This document shows, piece after piece, positions 1 to 6,388 of a DNA stretch of 7,465 nt. A model generated the notes under the pieces. It made no database searches. It saw only the letters and a program-made list of their open reading frames with translations, and was not told where the DNA came from. The stretch's first letter is position 1. Each line of letters starts with the position of its first letter. This DNA is from Alphaproteobacteria bacterium (GTDB taxonomy: Bacteria > Pseudomonadota > Alphaproteobacteria > Rickettsiales > UBA3002), in contig JAKFUW010000007.1 of the NCBI GenBank assembly GCA_021732545.1, forward strand, positions 1-7,465. Direction: 5' to 3'. The position numbers and the translations under genes were made by a program.

Positions 1-6
1 GTTCTG

Positions 7-71
7 GTTGACGGTTACCCGTTGACGGTTTAAGAATCTGACAACCGTCAACCGCCAACCGGAAACCGAGC
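7..71 (+). repeat. GTTGACG heptamer repeat forming a hairpin leader in front of purL
   Basis: GTTGACGGTT occurs at 7-16 and 21-30, and its exact reverse complement AACCGTCAAC at 43-52, giving a perfect 10-bp stem with a 12-nt loop. A further CCAACC follows, then GGAAA at 61-65, which stands at ribosome-binding-site distance from the purL ATG at 72. The same arrangement recurs before the first methyltransferase and before grxD. It is therefore both an interspersed repeat and the probable 5' leader and translation-start region of purL. Whether it acts as RNA structure, as a protein-binding palindrome, or is merely tolerated is unknown. No gene can be assigned to bases 1-71. Confidence 0.75.
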
Positions 72-2291
72 ATGACCCAACCCGCCCTCGCGCAAACCAC
101 TGCCCCCACCATCACCAAAGACATGATTGTGCAGCATGGCCTCACGCACAGCGAATATGAAAAAATCCGCAGCCTGATTCAGCGCGAACCAAACCTGCTG
201 GAGCTTGGCATTTTCTCGGTGATGTGGAGCGAGCATTGCTCCTACAAAACCACGCGCATGCATTTAAGCAAATTGCCAACAAAAGCCCCGCATGTCATTT
301 GTGGCCCGGGCGAAAATGCGGGCGTGATTGACATTGGCGATGGCCAAGCTGCGATCTTCAAAATTGAAAGCCACAATCACCCATCCTTCATCGAGCCGTT
401 CCAAGGTGCCGCCACCGGCGTAGGCGGCATTTTGCGCGACGTGTTCACCATGGGTGCCCGCCCGATTGCCTTGATGAACGCGCTGAGTTTCGGCCATCCA
501 TCGAATTCCAAAACGCGGCGGCTGCTCACGGGCGTGGTCAGCGGCATCGGTCATTATGGCAACTGTGTGGGCGTGCCCACGGTGGGTGGTGAGTGCCGTT
601 TTGACCCAGCTTACAATGGCAATATTTTGGTCAATGCCATGGCGGTAGGTTTGGCGGACGCGGATAAAATTTTCTATTCAACCGCCGCAGGTGTTGGCAA
701 CCCTGTGTTTTATGTGGGCTCCAAAACCGGACGCGATGGCATTCATGGCGCCACCATGTCATCGGCTGAATTCGATGAAAACACCGAAGAAAAACGCCCC
801 ACCGTTCAAGTGGGCGATCCGTTTGCTGAAAAACTATTGATCGAAGCGTGCCTTGAATTGATGGCAACCGATGCGATCATTTGCATCCAAGACATGGGCG
901 CGGCAGGCCTCACCTGCTCCACCCTCGAGATGGCAGATAAAGGTGATCTGGGCATTGAGCTTGCGCTCGATAAAGTGCCGATGCGCGAACCGAATATGAC
1001 GCCTTACGAGATTATGCTTTCGGAATCGCAAGAGCGTATGTTGATGGTGCTCAAGCCTGAGCGCGTGGAACTAGCAGAAACTATCTTCCGCAAATGGGGG
1101 CTGGATTTTGCAACAATCGGCATCCTCACCGACACCCGCCGCATGGTGCTGAAAATGCATGGCGACGTGGTGTGCGATTTACCGGTGCAGCCCATCAGTG
1201 GTGCCGCTCCGCAATATGACCGCCCGTGGCAACCCACCCCGCAGCGTAAAGCCATCTCAGTGGATGACATCAAGCGCGATACCGATGTGGGCGTGGCGTT
1301 GGAAATCCTCATCGCTTGCCCCGATATCGCCAGCAAACGCTGGATTTGGGAACAATATGACCATATGGTGATGAACGACACCGTGGCGCGGCCGGGCGGT
1401 GACGCAGCGATTGTGCGCGTGCATGGCACCTCCAAAGGCTTGGCGATGACCACCGATGTCACGCCGCGCTATTGCAAAGCCGACCCTGTGGAAGGCGGCA
1501 AACAAGCCGTGGCCGAAAGCTATCGCAACTTAATATCGGTTGGTGCAAAGCCACTGGCCATCACCAACTGCCTCAATTTCGGCAACCCCGAAAAGCCCGA
1601 AATTATGGGGCAAATTGTCGGCTGCATTCAAGGCATCGCGCAAGCCTGCCGCGCGCTCGATTACCCCGTGGTTTCGGGCAATGTGTCGCTCTATAATGAA
1701 ACTCACGGCAAAGGCATTTTGCCGACTCCTACCATCGGCGGCGTCGGAATCCTCGCCGATTTATCGCGCCGCTGCGGCATGAGCTTCACCGACGAGGGCG
1801 ACAGCATTCTGGTGATCGGCGCAACGCAAGGCCACCTTGGCTGCTCGCTTTATTTGCGCGAAGTGGAAGGCCGCGACGAGGGCGCACCGCCGCCTGTCGA
1901 TTTGCTGATCGAAAAACGCCACGGCGCGTTCATCCGCAACATGATTGAGCTTGGCCTGCTGCGCGCCTGCCACGATGTAGGCGATGGCGGCTTGTTGGTT
2001 GCCATCGCTGAGATGTGCTTTGCGCACGATCTGGGCGCGGAGCTGGCACTGCCCGAAGGTGTGGAACCGCTGAGCTATGGTTTCGGCGAAGACCAAGGGC
2101 GCTATGTGCTGGCCGTGTCCGATGCCTTCCGCGACGAAGTATTGATCGCCGCCAACCAGCTAAACATCCCCATCACGGATCTTGGCATGGTGAGTGGTAA
2201 TCAATTCAGCGTGGCAGGCCTCACCCGCATTCCCCTAGAGCACCTCAAAGCGGTGCATGAATGCTGGATGCCGGGCTATATGTCGAATTAG
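72..2291 (+). CDS. purL: Phosphoribosylformylglycinamidine synthase subunit PurL (small type)
   Basis: PurL catalyses the ATP-dependent amidation of FGAR to FGAM, the fourth step of cytosolic de novo purine synthesis, using ammonia delivered by PurQ with PurS in the complex. The 739-residue length fits the small PurL class rather than the approximately 1300-residue fused PurL/PurQ form. Recognisable family segments are MWSEHCSYKTT (51-61, with the conserved His), KIESHNHPS (97-105, nucleotide and metal site), GVGGILRDVFTMGARPIA (116-133), VQVGDPFAEK (245-254), IQDMGAAGL (272-280), MLSESQERM (315-323) and a C-terminal HDVGDGGL. These give the usual two repeated AIRS/PurM-like halves. The ATG at 72 has GGAAA at 61-65. 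Residues 1 to about 12 are a weakly conserved extension, and the first five codons match those of grxD exactly. No truncation or frameshift is seen. purS and purQ would be expected upstream but lie outside the window. Confidence 0.98.
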   Translation: MTQPALAQTTAPTITKDMIVQHGLTHSEYEKIRSLIQREPNLLELGIFSVMWSEHCSYKTTRMHLSKLPTKAPHVICGPGENAGVIDIGDGQAAIFKIESHNHPSFIEPFQGAATGVGGILRDVFTMGARPIALMNALSFGHPSNSKTRRLLTGVVSGIGHYGNCVGVPTVGGECRFDPAYNGNILVNAMAVGLADADKIFYSTAAGVGNPVFYVGSKTGRDGIHGATMSSAEFDENTEEKRPTVQVGDPFAEKLLIEACLELMATDAIICIQDMGAAGLTCSTLEMADKGDLGIELALDKVPMREPNMTPYEIMLSESQERMLMVLKPERVELAETIFRKWGLDFATIGILTDTRRMVLKMHGDVVCDLPVQPISGAAPQYDRPWQPTPQRKAISVDDIKRDTDVGVALEILIACPDIASKRWIWEQYDHMVMNDTVARPGGDAAIVRVHGTSKGLAMTTDVTPRYCKADPVEGGKQAVAESYRNLISVGAKPLAITNCLNFGNPEKPEIMGQIVGCIQGIAQACRALDYPVVSGNVSLYNETHGKGILPTPTIGGVGILADLSRRCGMSFTDEGDSILVIGATQGHLGCSLYLREVEGRDEGAPPPVDLLIEKRHGAFIRNMIELGLLRACHDVGDGGLLVAIAEMCFAHDLGAELALPEGVEPLSYGFGEDQGRYVLAVSDAFRDEVLIAANQLNIPITDLGMVSGNQFSVAGLTRIPLEHLKAVHECWMPGYMSN

Positions 2292-2294
2292 GCC

Positions 2295-2337
2295 CCATTG
2301 GGTGCTTTTTTCCTTGACAAAAACAACACCATTGGGT
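2295..2337. promoter_or_regulatory. Possible operator: CCATTGGGT direct repeat around the toxin promoter
   Basis: CCATTGGGT occurs at 2295-2303 and again at 2329-2337. The pair flanks the TTGACA at 2314-2319, and the second copy touches the proposed -10. The second copy lies in an ACC-ATTG-GGT inverted arrangement next to the palindrome GGTACC (2335-2340). HigA-type antitoxins generally repress their own promoter, so these could be antitoxin-binding sites. This is inference from position and symmetry only. Confidence 0.35.
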
Positions 2338-2342
2338 ACCGT
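2314..2342 (+). promoter_or_regulatory. Candidate sigma-70-type promoter of the toxin-antitoxin operon
   Basis: TTGACA at 2314-2319 is a perfect -35 hexamer. Exactly 17 bp downstream is TACCGT at 2337-2342, a poor -10 overall but matching TATAAT at its first, second and last positions, which are the most important. A start site about seven bases further on would fall at or next to the toxin ATG (2349). The toxin message may therefore be leaderless, consistent with the lack of a clear Shine-Dalgarno sequence in front of it. Confidence 0.5.
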
Positions 2343-2348
2343 ATTCTC

Positions 2349-2672
2349 ATGCAAACGGTTGTAGAAACCTCGTATTTTATCGCAACCTGCGCACGCTATT
2401 TAACCAAGCTCGAACATGCCGCCGCTATCGAATTACTCGCCACCTACCCCGAAAAAGGCGATGTGGTCGCAGGTACTGGAGGCATCCGAAAAATCAGATT
2501 GGCCGCCAGCGGTCGTGGCAAACGTGGGGGTGCACGGGTGATTTATTTTTATCATAACGCCGATCTGCCTGTTTTTGCGTTGGCAGTTTATACAAAAAAT
2601 ACACAGGATGATTTATCTGCGGATGAGAAAAAACAACTGGTAGCACTGGCCAAAACACTCAAGGGAGACTGA
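2349..2672 (+). CDS. higB: HigB/RelE-superfamily type II toxin
   Basis: This is a 107-residue protein of the HigB branch of RelE-like toxins, which cleave mRNA at the ribosome and are neutralised by the downstream antitoxin. The supporting segments are GTGGIRKIR (42-50), GRGKRGGARVIYFY (55-68, basic active-site strand region) and YTKNTQDDLS (81-90), all in the order typical of Vibrio HigB-2-like proteins. The ATG at 2349 is preferred over an in-frame TTG at 2298, because the extra 17 residues would start inside the promoter-like sequence and do not resemble the family. The toxin-first order and 2-bp gap to the antitoxin fit higBA-type operons. The gene pair looks more AT-rich than its neighbours and interrupts the purL-bolA neighbourhood, suggesting acquisition. 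Ribosome-dependent RNase activity is inferred from the family. Confidence 0.88.
   Translation: MQTVVETSYFIATCARYLTKLEHAAAIELLATYPEKGDVVAGTGGIRKIRLAASGRGKRGGARVIYFYHNADLPVFALAVYTKNTQDDLSADEKKQLVALAKTLKGD
2661..2668 (+). promoter_or_regulatory. Strong ribosome binding site of the antitoxin gene
   Basis: AAGGGAGA lies six bases before the antitoxin ATG (2675), inside the last codons of the toxin gene. It is the clearest Shine-Dalgarno sequence in the window and contrasts with the toxin start, which has none. A difference of this kind would favour antitoxin over toxin synthesis from one mRNA. Confidence 0.7.
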
Positions 2673-2674
2673 TA

Positions 2675-2992
2675 ATGGACAAAGCATTGTTTGACGGCAT
2701 TAAACAAGGAATGAAGCAAGCAGCACTCTATGCAGATGCAAAAAAACACGGTAAATCTCTTCCTCCCGGTCTGCGTGAACATTGTGTGCAGGTTCCAGGT
2801 CAGGTTGATGTGAAAGCGATTCGTGCCCGCATGGGAATGACGCAAAGCCAATTTGCGAACACGTTTGGTTTTTCACTCAGCGGCCTTAAAAAATGGGAAG
2901 CGAACGTTCGCGAGCCCGAAGCCGCCGCTCGGATTTTATTGCGCACCATTGATCGTTTTCCTGATAAGGTAATTGAGGCAAATCGAACATAG
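2675..2992 (+). CDS. higA: HigA/NadS-type antitoxin with helix-turn-helix domain
   Basis: This 105-residue protein is the cognate antitoxin and probable autorepressor of the toxin gene 2 bp upstream. Residues 1-43 form a variable N-terminal region (starting MDKALFDGIKQGMKQA), as in NadS-like antitoxins. Residues 45-95 form an XRE-family helix-turn-helix: DVKAIRARMGMTQSQFANTF, then GFSLSGLKKWEANVREPEAAA, with the classic T-Q-S-Q-F and L-K-K-W-E helices. Family knowledge predicts toxin binding through one region and operator binding through the HTH. The ATG at 2675 is fixed by the AAGGGAGA site. The TAG stop at 2990-2992 is followed immediately by GTTGACGG, so the repeat-derived leader of the next gene begins at the last base of this one. 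Confidence 0.9.
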   Translation: MDKALFDGIKQGMKQAALYADAKKHGKSLPPGLREHCVQVPGQVDVKAIRARMGMTQSQFANTFGFSLSGLKKWEANVREPEAAARILLRTIDRFPDKVIEANRT

Positions 2993-3048
2993 GTTGACGG
3001 CTCGCGGTTGACGGTTTAGTTTCTGTCAACCGTCAACTGGAAACTGCC
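2993..3048 (+). repeat. Second hairpin leader of the GTTGACG family, before the first methyltransferase
   Basis: GTTGACGG starts directly after the antitoxin stop. GTTGACGGTT at 3007-3016 and AACCGTCAAC at 3028-3037 form a perfect 10-bp stem with an 11-nt loop; it extends by a G-T and a C-G pair to 3005/3039. The 3' side reads TGGAAACTGCC and runs into the ATG at 3049, so GGAAA (3039-3043) is five bases from the start codon. This matches the grxD leader end (TGGAAACTGCAT) and resembles that of purL, but lacks one repeat unit after the stem. Confidence 0.75.
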
Positions 3049-4395
3049 ATGAACGCCCCCAACTATCTGCCCCAAGTGCGCGAGCAATATGAAGCGCTGC
3101 CCTACCCGCCTTGCAATCCACAAGACGAGCATACGGGTTTAACCCTCACCGCGCTTGATCGGCTCGATTATCTCAACCATCGGTTTTTTGACGGGCGCGA
3201 AACATTCGGCTCGCATTTTCGCGTGCTCAGCGCAGGCGATGGTACGGGTAATGCCTCGATTTTTCTGGCCGAGCAATTAGCGCATACGGGCGGTCATGTG
3301 GTGGCACTCGATCTAAGCACCGCCTCGCAAGCGATAGCCATTGAGCGAGCACGCATTCGCAAACTCACCAACATCACTTATCTGAATGCGTCGCTGCTCG
3401 ATCTGCCCACGCTTGGTTTGGGCGAGTTTGATTATGTCTCGTGCTCGGGCGTGTTGCACCATCTGGATGACCCAGATATAGGGTTGAAAGCATTGGCCAG
3501 TGTGCTCAAACCCCATGGCGTCATCGGGGTGTTTGTCTATGGCGCGGTGGGCCGCACCGCCATTTATCACATGCAAAATTTGCTCAAACGCGTGCTAAAA
3601 AATGTGTCCGACCTCGATGAGAAAATCGCGCTCACTCGCACCATTATTTCGCAATTGCCACCGACCAACTGGGTGTCGCAAGATGCCAAATGGCCGTACC
3701 GCGATTGGGCACGCCAAGGCGATGCAGGGCTGGTGGATTTATTGCTGCACCCGCAAGACCGCGCTTATACGGTGGAACAAATCTATGATTGGGCGGCGCG
3801 CTGCCGATTAAATGTTGCAGAATTCTGCGTGCCTTATAGTCACCAAGACATACTCTATAATCCGCGCACCCATGTATCAGAAGCAGTCGTCACATCCTAT
3901 TTCGATGCGCTGCCACAAGCCCGCCAGCAAAAGATTGCCGAACTGTTATGCGGGACGATGGATAAACATCAATTTTATGTCACGCGTGAGAACAACACCG
4001 CAGAACTTAGCGTGCACGACCACAGCCTCATTCCATCATGGAGCATGTTGTGCGCGTTGCACAACGCGGAGCGCGAGGACATGATGAGCGCTATCAATGC
4101 TGCCGCAGGGAAAAAATCTGTTACCATACCACTCACATCAATGGGCAAAATAAAACTTTCCCCACTGTCAGCGACAGCTGATTTGATAGCTGCGATTGAT
4201 AACACACGCAGCGTGGGCGACATCATCGGCCAGGTTGCCACACGCCACCCTACGCTGTCGCACGAGGCCATCGCTGCACAGTTTCACACCTTATTTGAAG
4301 AATGCAGGCTCTATGGCATGATCGTGTTACGGCGTGCAGAGGGTGCAGCGTTTGAATCTGTAGCGGCGCTTCATGCGCGCTATCAAACCCGATGA
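3049..4395 (+). CDS. Class I SAM-dependent methyltransferase, paralogue 1
   Basis: This is a 448-residue methyltransferase of unknown substrate. The N-terminus carries the distinctive stretch YLPQVREQYEALPYPP (6-21). The Rossmann core follows: motif I VLSAGDGTGNASIFLAE (59-75, glycine-rich SAM loop), the acidic strand end VVALDLS (84-90, Asp88 expected to bind the SAM ribose), and motif II FDYVSCSGVLHHL (127-139) with LKPHGVIGVFVYG behind it. A middle region (about 225-260, LLLHPQDRAYTVEQIYDWAAR) is reminiscent of the methyltransferase regulatory domains found in some bacterial enzymes. The last 90 residues (ADLIAAIDNTRSVGDII onward) look helical, like a small winged-helix or PqqD-like domain; both are impressions only. 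It has no signal peptide or membrane segment, so is probably cytosolic. It ends 13 bp before its paralogue and probably shares a transcript with it. Small molecule, protein or RNA are all possible substrates. Confidence 0.88.
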   Translation: MNAPNYLPQVREQYEALPYPPCNPQDEHTGLTLTALDRLDYLNHRFFDGRETFGSHFRVLSAGDGTGNASIFLAEQLAHTGGHVVALDLSTASQAIAIERARIRKLTNITYLNASLLDLPTLGLGEFDYVSCSGVLHHLDDPDIGLKALASVLKPHGVIGVFVYGAVGRTAIYHMQNLLKRVLKNVSDLDEKIALTRTIISQLPPTNWVSQDAKWPYRDWARQGDAGLVDLLLHPQDRAYTVEQIYDWAARCRLNVAEFCVPYSHQDILYNPRTHVSEAVVTSYFDALPQARQQKIAELLCGTMDKHQFYVTRENNTAELSVHDHSLIPSWSMLCALHNAEREDMMSAINAAAGKKSVTIPLTSMGKIKLSPLSATADLIAAIDNTRSVGDIIGQVATRHPTLSHEAIAAQFHTLFEECRLYGMIVLRRAEGAAFESVAALHARYQTR

Positions 4396-4408
4396 AAGCT
4401 CGCGCATC

Positions 4409-5770
4409 ATGAACGCATCCACCGCCCCCAACTATTTGCCAAAAGTGCGCGAACAATATGAAGCGCTGCCTTATCCACCGTGTGATCCTGCGCTTGATCG
4501 CACGCAACTGGTCAGCACCGGTAACGACCGATTAGATTATTTAAACCACCGCTTCTTCGATGGCAGCCAACGTTTTGGCTCGGATTTTCGGGTGCTGTGT
4601 GCTGGCGATGGCACCGGTAATTCGTCGGTGTTTTTAGCTGAGCAAATGGCACAGCTTGGTGGGCAGGTGGTGTCGCTGGATTTAAGCTCGGCCTCGCAGG
4701 CCATCGCCATCGAACGTACACGCATTCGCAAGCTCACCAACATCACTCACATCAACGCCTCGCTACTGGATATTCCCAAACTTGATTTGGGCGAGTTTGA
4801 TTATATTTCCTGCTCAGGCGTGCTGCACCATCTGGCTAACCCCGATGATGGGTTGCGAACGCTGGCAGGCGCGCTCAAGCCGGGTGGCATCTTAGGCATC
4901 ATGGTCTATGCCACGATTGGCCGCACGGGTGTCTATTACATGCAGGATCTGTTGCGCACCTTGTTTGAAAGTGGTGACGTGCCGATGGAAACGCAGTTGA
5001 GCGTCACCCGCGAATTGCTCGCCGAATTGCCGCGCACCAACTGGTTTTGGCTCAACAACCATGCCTTCATGAACGACATCACCCAATATGGTGATAGCGG
5101 TATTTTCGATTTGTTACTCCACACCCAAGATCGTGCTTACACGGTGGATCAGATTTATCAATGGGTCGCTCGCTGCGGATTAAAATTTGCGGAATTTATT
5201 CCTCAACGCAGCCATCAACAGGTTTCTTACAACCCGATGACGCACATCAAAGACCCCGCCGCTCGGGCCATCATCAGCGCACTGCCAATCCCCGAACAAC
5301 AAGCCATTGCCGAACTGATACGAGGCAACATCATCATGCATACTTTTTATGCGTGTCGTGGCGAGGTTCCTTGTGAACTTACAGGGGACGATCATAGTCT
5401 GATTCCCAATTTTGGCATTGTATCGCCGATTAGCCTTAGCGATTCCACCAACGTCTGTAACGCCTTGCGTGCTGCGGCGGGTCAATCGATGGCCACCATT
5501 ACTGTGCCCAATGTGCCCCACCCCATTGGGCTGATTCCCAACCTTGCAGTGCCCGATTTGTTGGCCGCTATTGATGGGCAGCGCACCATCGCCGAGATTC
5601 TTAACCTCGCACATAACGCGCACCCATCGCTGCATAGGGATGATATTATCTCACAGTGGAACACCCTCGCGCATGAGATGCTGATGCAACAAATAGTGGT
5701 GTATCGCCGCGCAGAAGGTGCACGCATTTTAGACGCACTCAGCATTCAACACCGCAGCGTAAAAAGGTAA
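4409..5770 (+). CDS. Class I SAM-dependent methyltransferase, paralogue 2
   Basis: This 453-residue protein is a clear tandem paralogue of the preceding gene. It shares YLPKVREQYEALPYPP (9-24), motif I VLCAGDGTGNSSVFLAE (62-78), VVSLDLSSASQAIAIER with Asp91, FDYISCSGVLHHL (130-142), the middle LLLHTQDRAYTVDQIYQW block, a DDHSLIP segment, and the C-terminal domain (AIDGQRTIAEIL). The N-terminal 160 or so residues are very similar in both; residues 185-230 and the region after about 320 diverge. I chose the ATG at 4409 over the in-frame ATG at 4373, which overlaps the previous gene, because 4409 aligns with the paralogue's start. No strong Shine-Dalgarno is visible, so translation may be coupled to the upstream stop 13 bp away. 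bolA starts 5 bp after its stop. The SAM site appears intact, so it is likely active; the substrate is unknown. Confidence 0.88.
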   Translation: MNASTAPNYLPKVREQYEALPYPPCDPALDRTQLVSTGNDRLDYLNHRFFDGSQRFGSDFRVLCAGDGTGNSSVFLAEQMAQLGGQVVSLDLSSASQAIAIERTRIRKLTNITHINASLLDIPKLDLGEFDYISCSGVLHHLANPDDGLRTLAGALKPGGILGIMVYATIGRTGVYYMQDLLRTLFESGDVPMETQLSVTRELLAELPRTNWFWLNNHAFMNDITQYGDSGIFDLLLHTQDRAYTVDQIYQWVARCGLKFAEFIPQRSHQQVSYNPMTHIKDPAARAIISALPIPEQQAIAELIRGNIIMHTFYACRGEVPCELTGDDHSLIPNFGIVSPISLSDSTNVCNALRAAAGQSMATITVPNVPHPIGLIPNLAVPDLLAAIDGQRTIAEILNLAHNAHPSLHRDDIISQWNTLAHEMLMQQIVVYRRAEGARILDALSIQHRSVKR

Positions 5771-5775
5771 TAACC

Positions 5776-6006
5776 ATGCCCATGACCGCCAACGAAATAA
5801 CCACACGCATTCAATCCGCTTTGCCAGATGCCACCATTGAGCTTAAAGATTTAGCCGGCGACAACGATCATTGGGAAGTCACCGTAACCTCCGCTTCATT
5901 CAAAGGATTATCACGCGTGGCGCAACACAAACTGGTTTATGGCGCGTTTGGCGCGCATATGGGAACCACGCTGCACGCGCTGGCGGTGAAAACAGTTGTC
6001 GGTTGA
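5776..6006 (+). CDS. bolA: BolA family iron-sulfur trafficking protein
   Basis: This is a 76-residue BolA protein, a small cytosolic KH-like fold that binds monothiol CGFS glutaredoxins and shares a [2Fe-2S] cluster with them; some members also affect transcription and morphology. The signature is visible: DHWEVTVTSASFKGLSRVAQHKLVY (31-55) with the conserved His51, and LHALAVKT (66-73). The partner grxD lies 565 bp downstream, separated by a small gene and repeats. The ATG at 5776 has AAAAAGG (5761-5767) eight bases upstream, inside the end of the methyltransferase gene; a second ATG at 5782 is possible. The 5-bp gap suggests cotranscription with the methyltransferases. The TGA stop (6004-6006) is supplied by the GTTGACG repeat, so the final Gly and stop are repeat-derived. 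The C-terminus still has normal BolA length. Confidence 0.95.
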   Translation: MPMTANEITTRIQSALPDATIELKDLAGDNDHWEVTVTSASFKGLSRVAQHKLVYGAFGAHMGTTLHALAVKTVVG

Positions 6007-6016
6007 CGGTTGACGG
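6001..6016 (+). repeat. GTTGACG heptamer array overlapping the bolA stop codon
   Basis: GGTTGACGGTTGACGG contains two consecutive GTTGACG units (6002-6008 and 6009-6015). The first unit contains the bolA stop codon TGA. The array then leads straight into the 106-bp repeat. Unlike the leaders of purL, the first methyltransferase and grxD, this copy has no complementary AACCGTCAAC arm after it and precedes no start codon directly. Confidence 0.7.
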
Positions 6017-6112
6017 CTCCATCGCTTCTGCGAAGAGAGCGTAGCTCGATGAAGCAGTCTCATTCATTAGATCGCGTCGTCGCTAAAGCTCCTCGCGAAA
6101 GCGCTTTTCGGT
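6007..6112 (+). repeat. 106-bp perfect direct repeat, copy 1
   Basis: Bases 6007-6112 are identical to 6402-6507 (offset 395 bp); with one mismatch the match extends to 6118. The inner part (6017-6109) is bounded on both sides by GGTTGACGG (6008-6016 and 6110-6118), resembling an insertion flanked by a 9-bp target duplication or an insertion into a heptamer array. Inside are inverted segments GCTCCATCG/CGATGAAGC (6016-6024/6047-6055, one mismatch), CTTC-TGC-GAAG (6025-6035) and CGC-GAAA-GCG followed by CTTTT (6094-6108). No convincing ORF lies within it. It resembles small non-coding interspersed palindromic elements; I do not recognise a named family. Confidence 0.9.
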
Positions 6113-6118
6113 TGACGG

Positions 6119-6147
6119 CTTACTTGTATTAACACTCAAACTATGAT
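6119..6147 (+). promoter_or_regulatory. Weak candidate promoter of the small membrane protein gene
   Basis: The AT-rich stretch between the 106-bp repeat and the ATG at 6159 contains TATGAT (6142-6147, five of six matches to the -10 consensus). Seventeen bases upstream is CTTACT (6119-6124), a poor -35. The better -35-like TTGACG (6112-6117) is too far away at 24 bp. A start near 6154 would leave almost no leader, consistent with the lack of a clear ribosome binding site. Confidence 0.3.
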
Positions 6148-6158
6148 AAGTTTTAACC

Positions 6159-6386
6159 ATGAGTGCTATCACATTCGATACATACCGCGTCGCCAAAACG
6201 CTGCAAACCAGAGGCTTTACGGCAGAGCAAGCCGAGGGCGTGATTGAAGCCATGCGCGAAATTGACACCACGCAAGTTTCCACCAAAGCCGACCTGCGTG
6301 AGATGGAGCTGCGGATGACCGTGCGCCTTGGTGGCATGATGATGGCGCTGGGCGGCGTGCTCATTGCTATCCGATTTCTTAGCTAG
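6159..6386 (+). CDS. Small CCDC90/DUF1640-like membrane-anchored protein
   Basis: This 75-residue protein shows the layout of bacterial CCDC90/DUF1640-like proteins: an N-terminal FDTYRVAKTLQTRGFTAEQAEGVIEAM motif (6-32), a short charged helical stretch with TKADLREMELRM (42-53), and a C-terminal hydrophobic segment (about 56-73, GGMMMALGGVLIAIRFL) that should span the inner membrane. Most relatives I know have a longer coiled coil between the TKADL motif and the membrane segment, so this is a compact version. Related mitochondrial proteins are linked to the calcium uniporter; the bacterial function is not established. The gene lies between two 106-bp direct repeats and interrupts the bolA-grxD order. 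It starts at the only reasonable ATG and ends in TAG, a few bases before another GTTGACGG. Confidence 0.75.
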   Translation: MSAITFDTYRVAKTLQTRGFTAEQAEGVIEAMREIDTTQVSTKADLREMELRMTVRLGGMMMALGGVLIAIRFLS

Positions 6387-6388
6387 TG

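Noticed and set aside
1004..1462. 152-codon open frame on the minus strand within purL
   Set aside because: It lies entirely antisense to well-conserved purL sequence, has no recognisable motif and is rich in Ser/Arg/Thr as expected for a shadow frame.
2292..2311. Possible terminator after purL (CCC-ATT-GGG followed by six T)
   Set aside because: The stem is only three base pairs and does not extend; the CCATTGGGT is better seen as part of a repeated site near the toxin promoter.
2298..2348. Upstream TTG start for the toxin
   Set aside because: It would add 17 residues overlapping the promoter-like sequence with no similarity to toxin N-termini; the ATG at 2349 gives a standard-length protein.
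4373..4408. Upstream ATG start for the second methyltransferase, overlapping the first
   Set aside because: The start at 4409 aligns with the paralogue (MNA...PNYLP), and the extra 12 residues have no counterpart.
5180..5635. 151-codon open frame on the minus strand within the second methyltransferase
   Set aside because: Antisense to a gene with clear paralogue conservation; composition and lack of motifs indicate a shadow frame.
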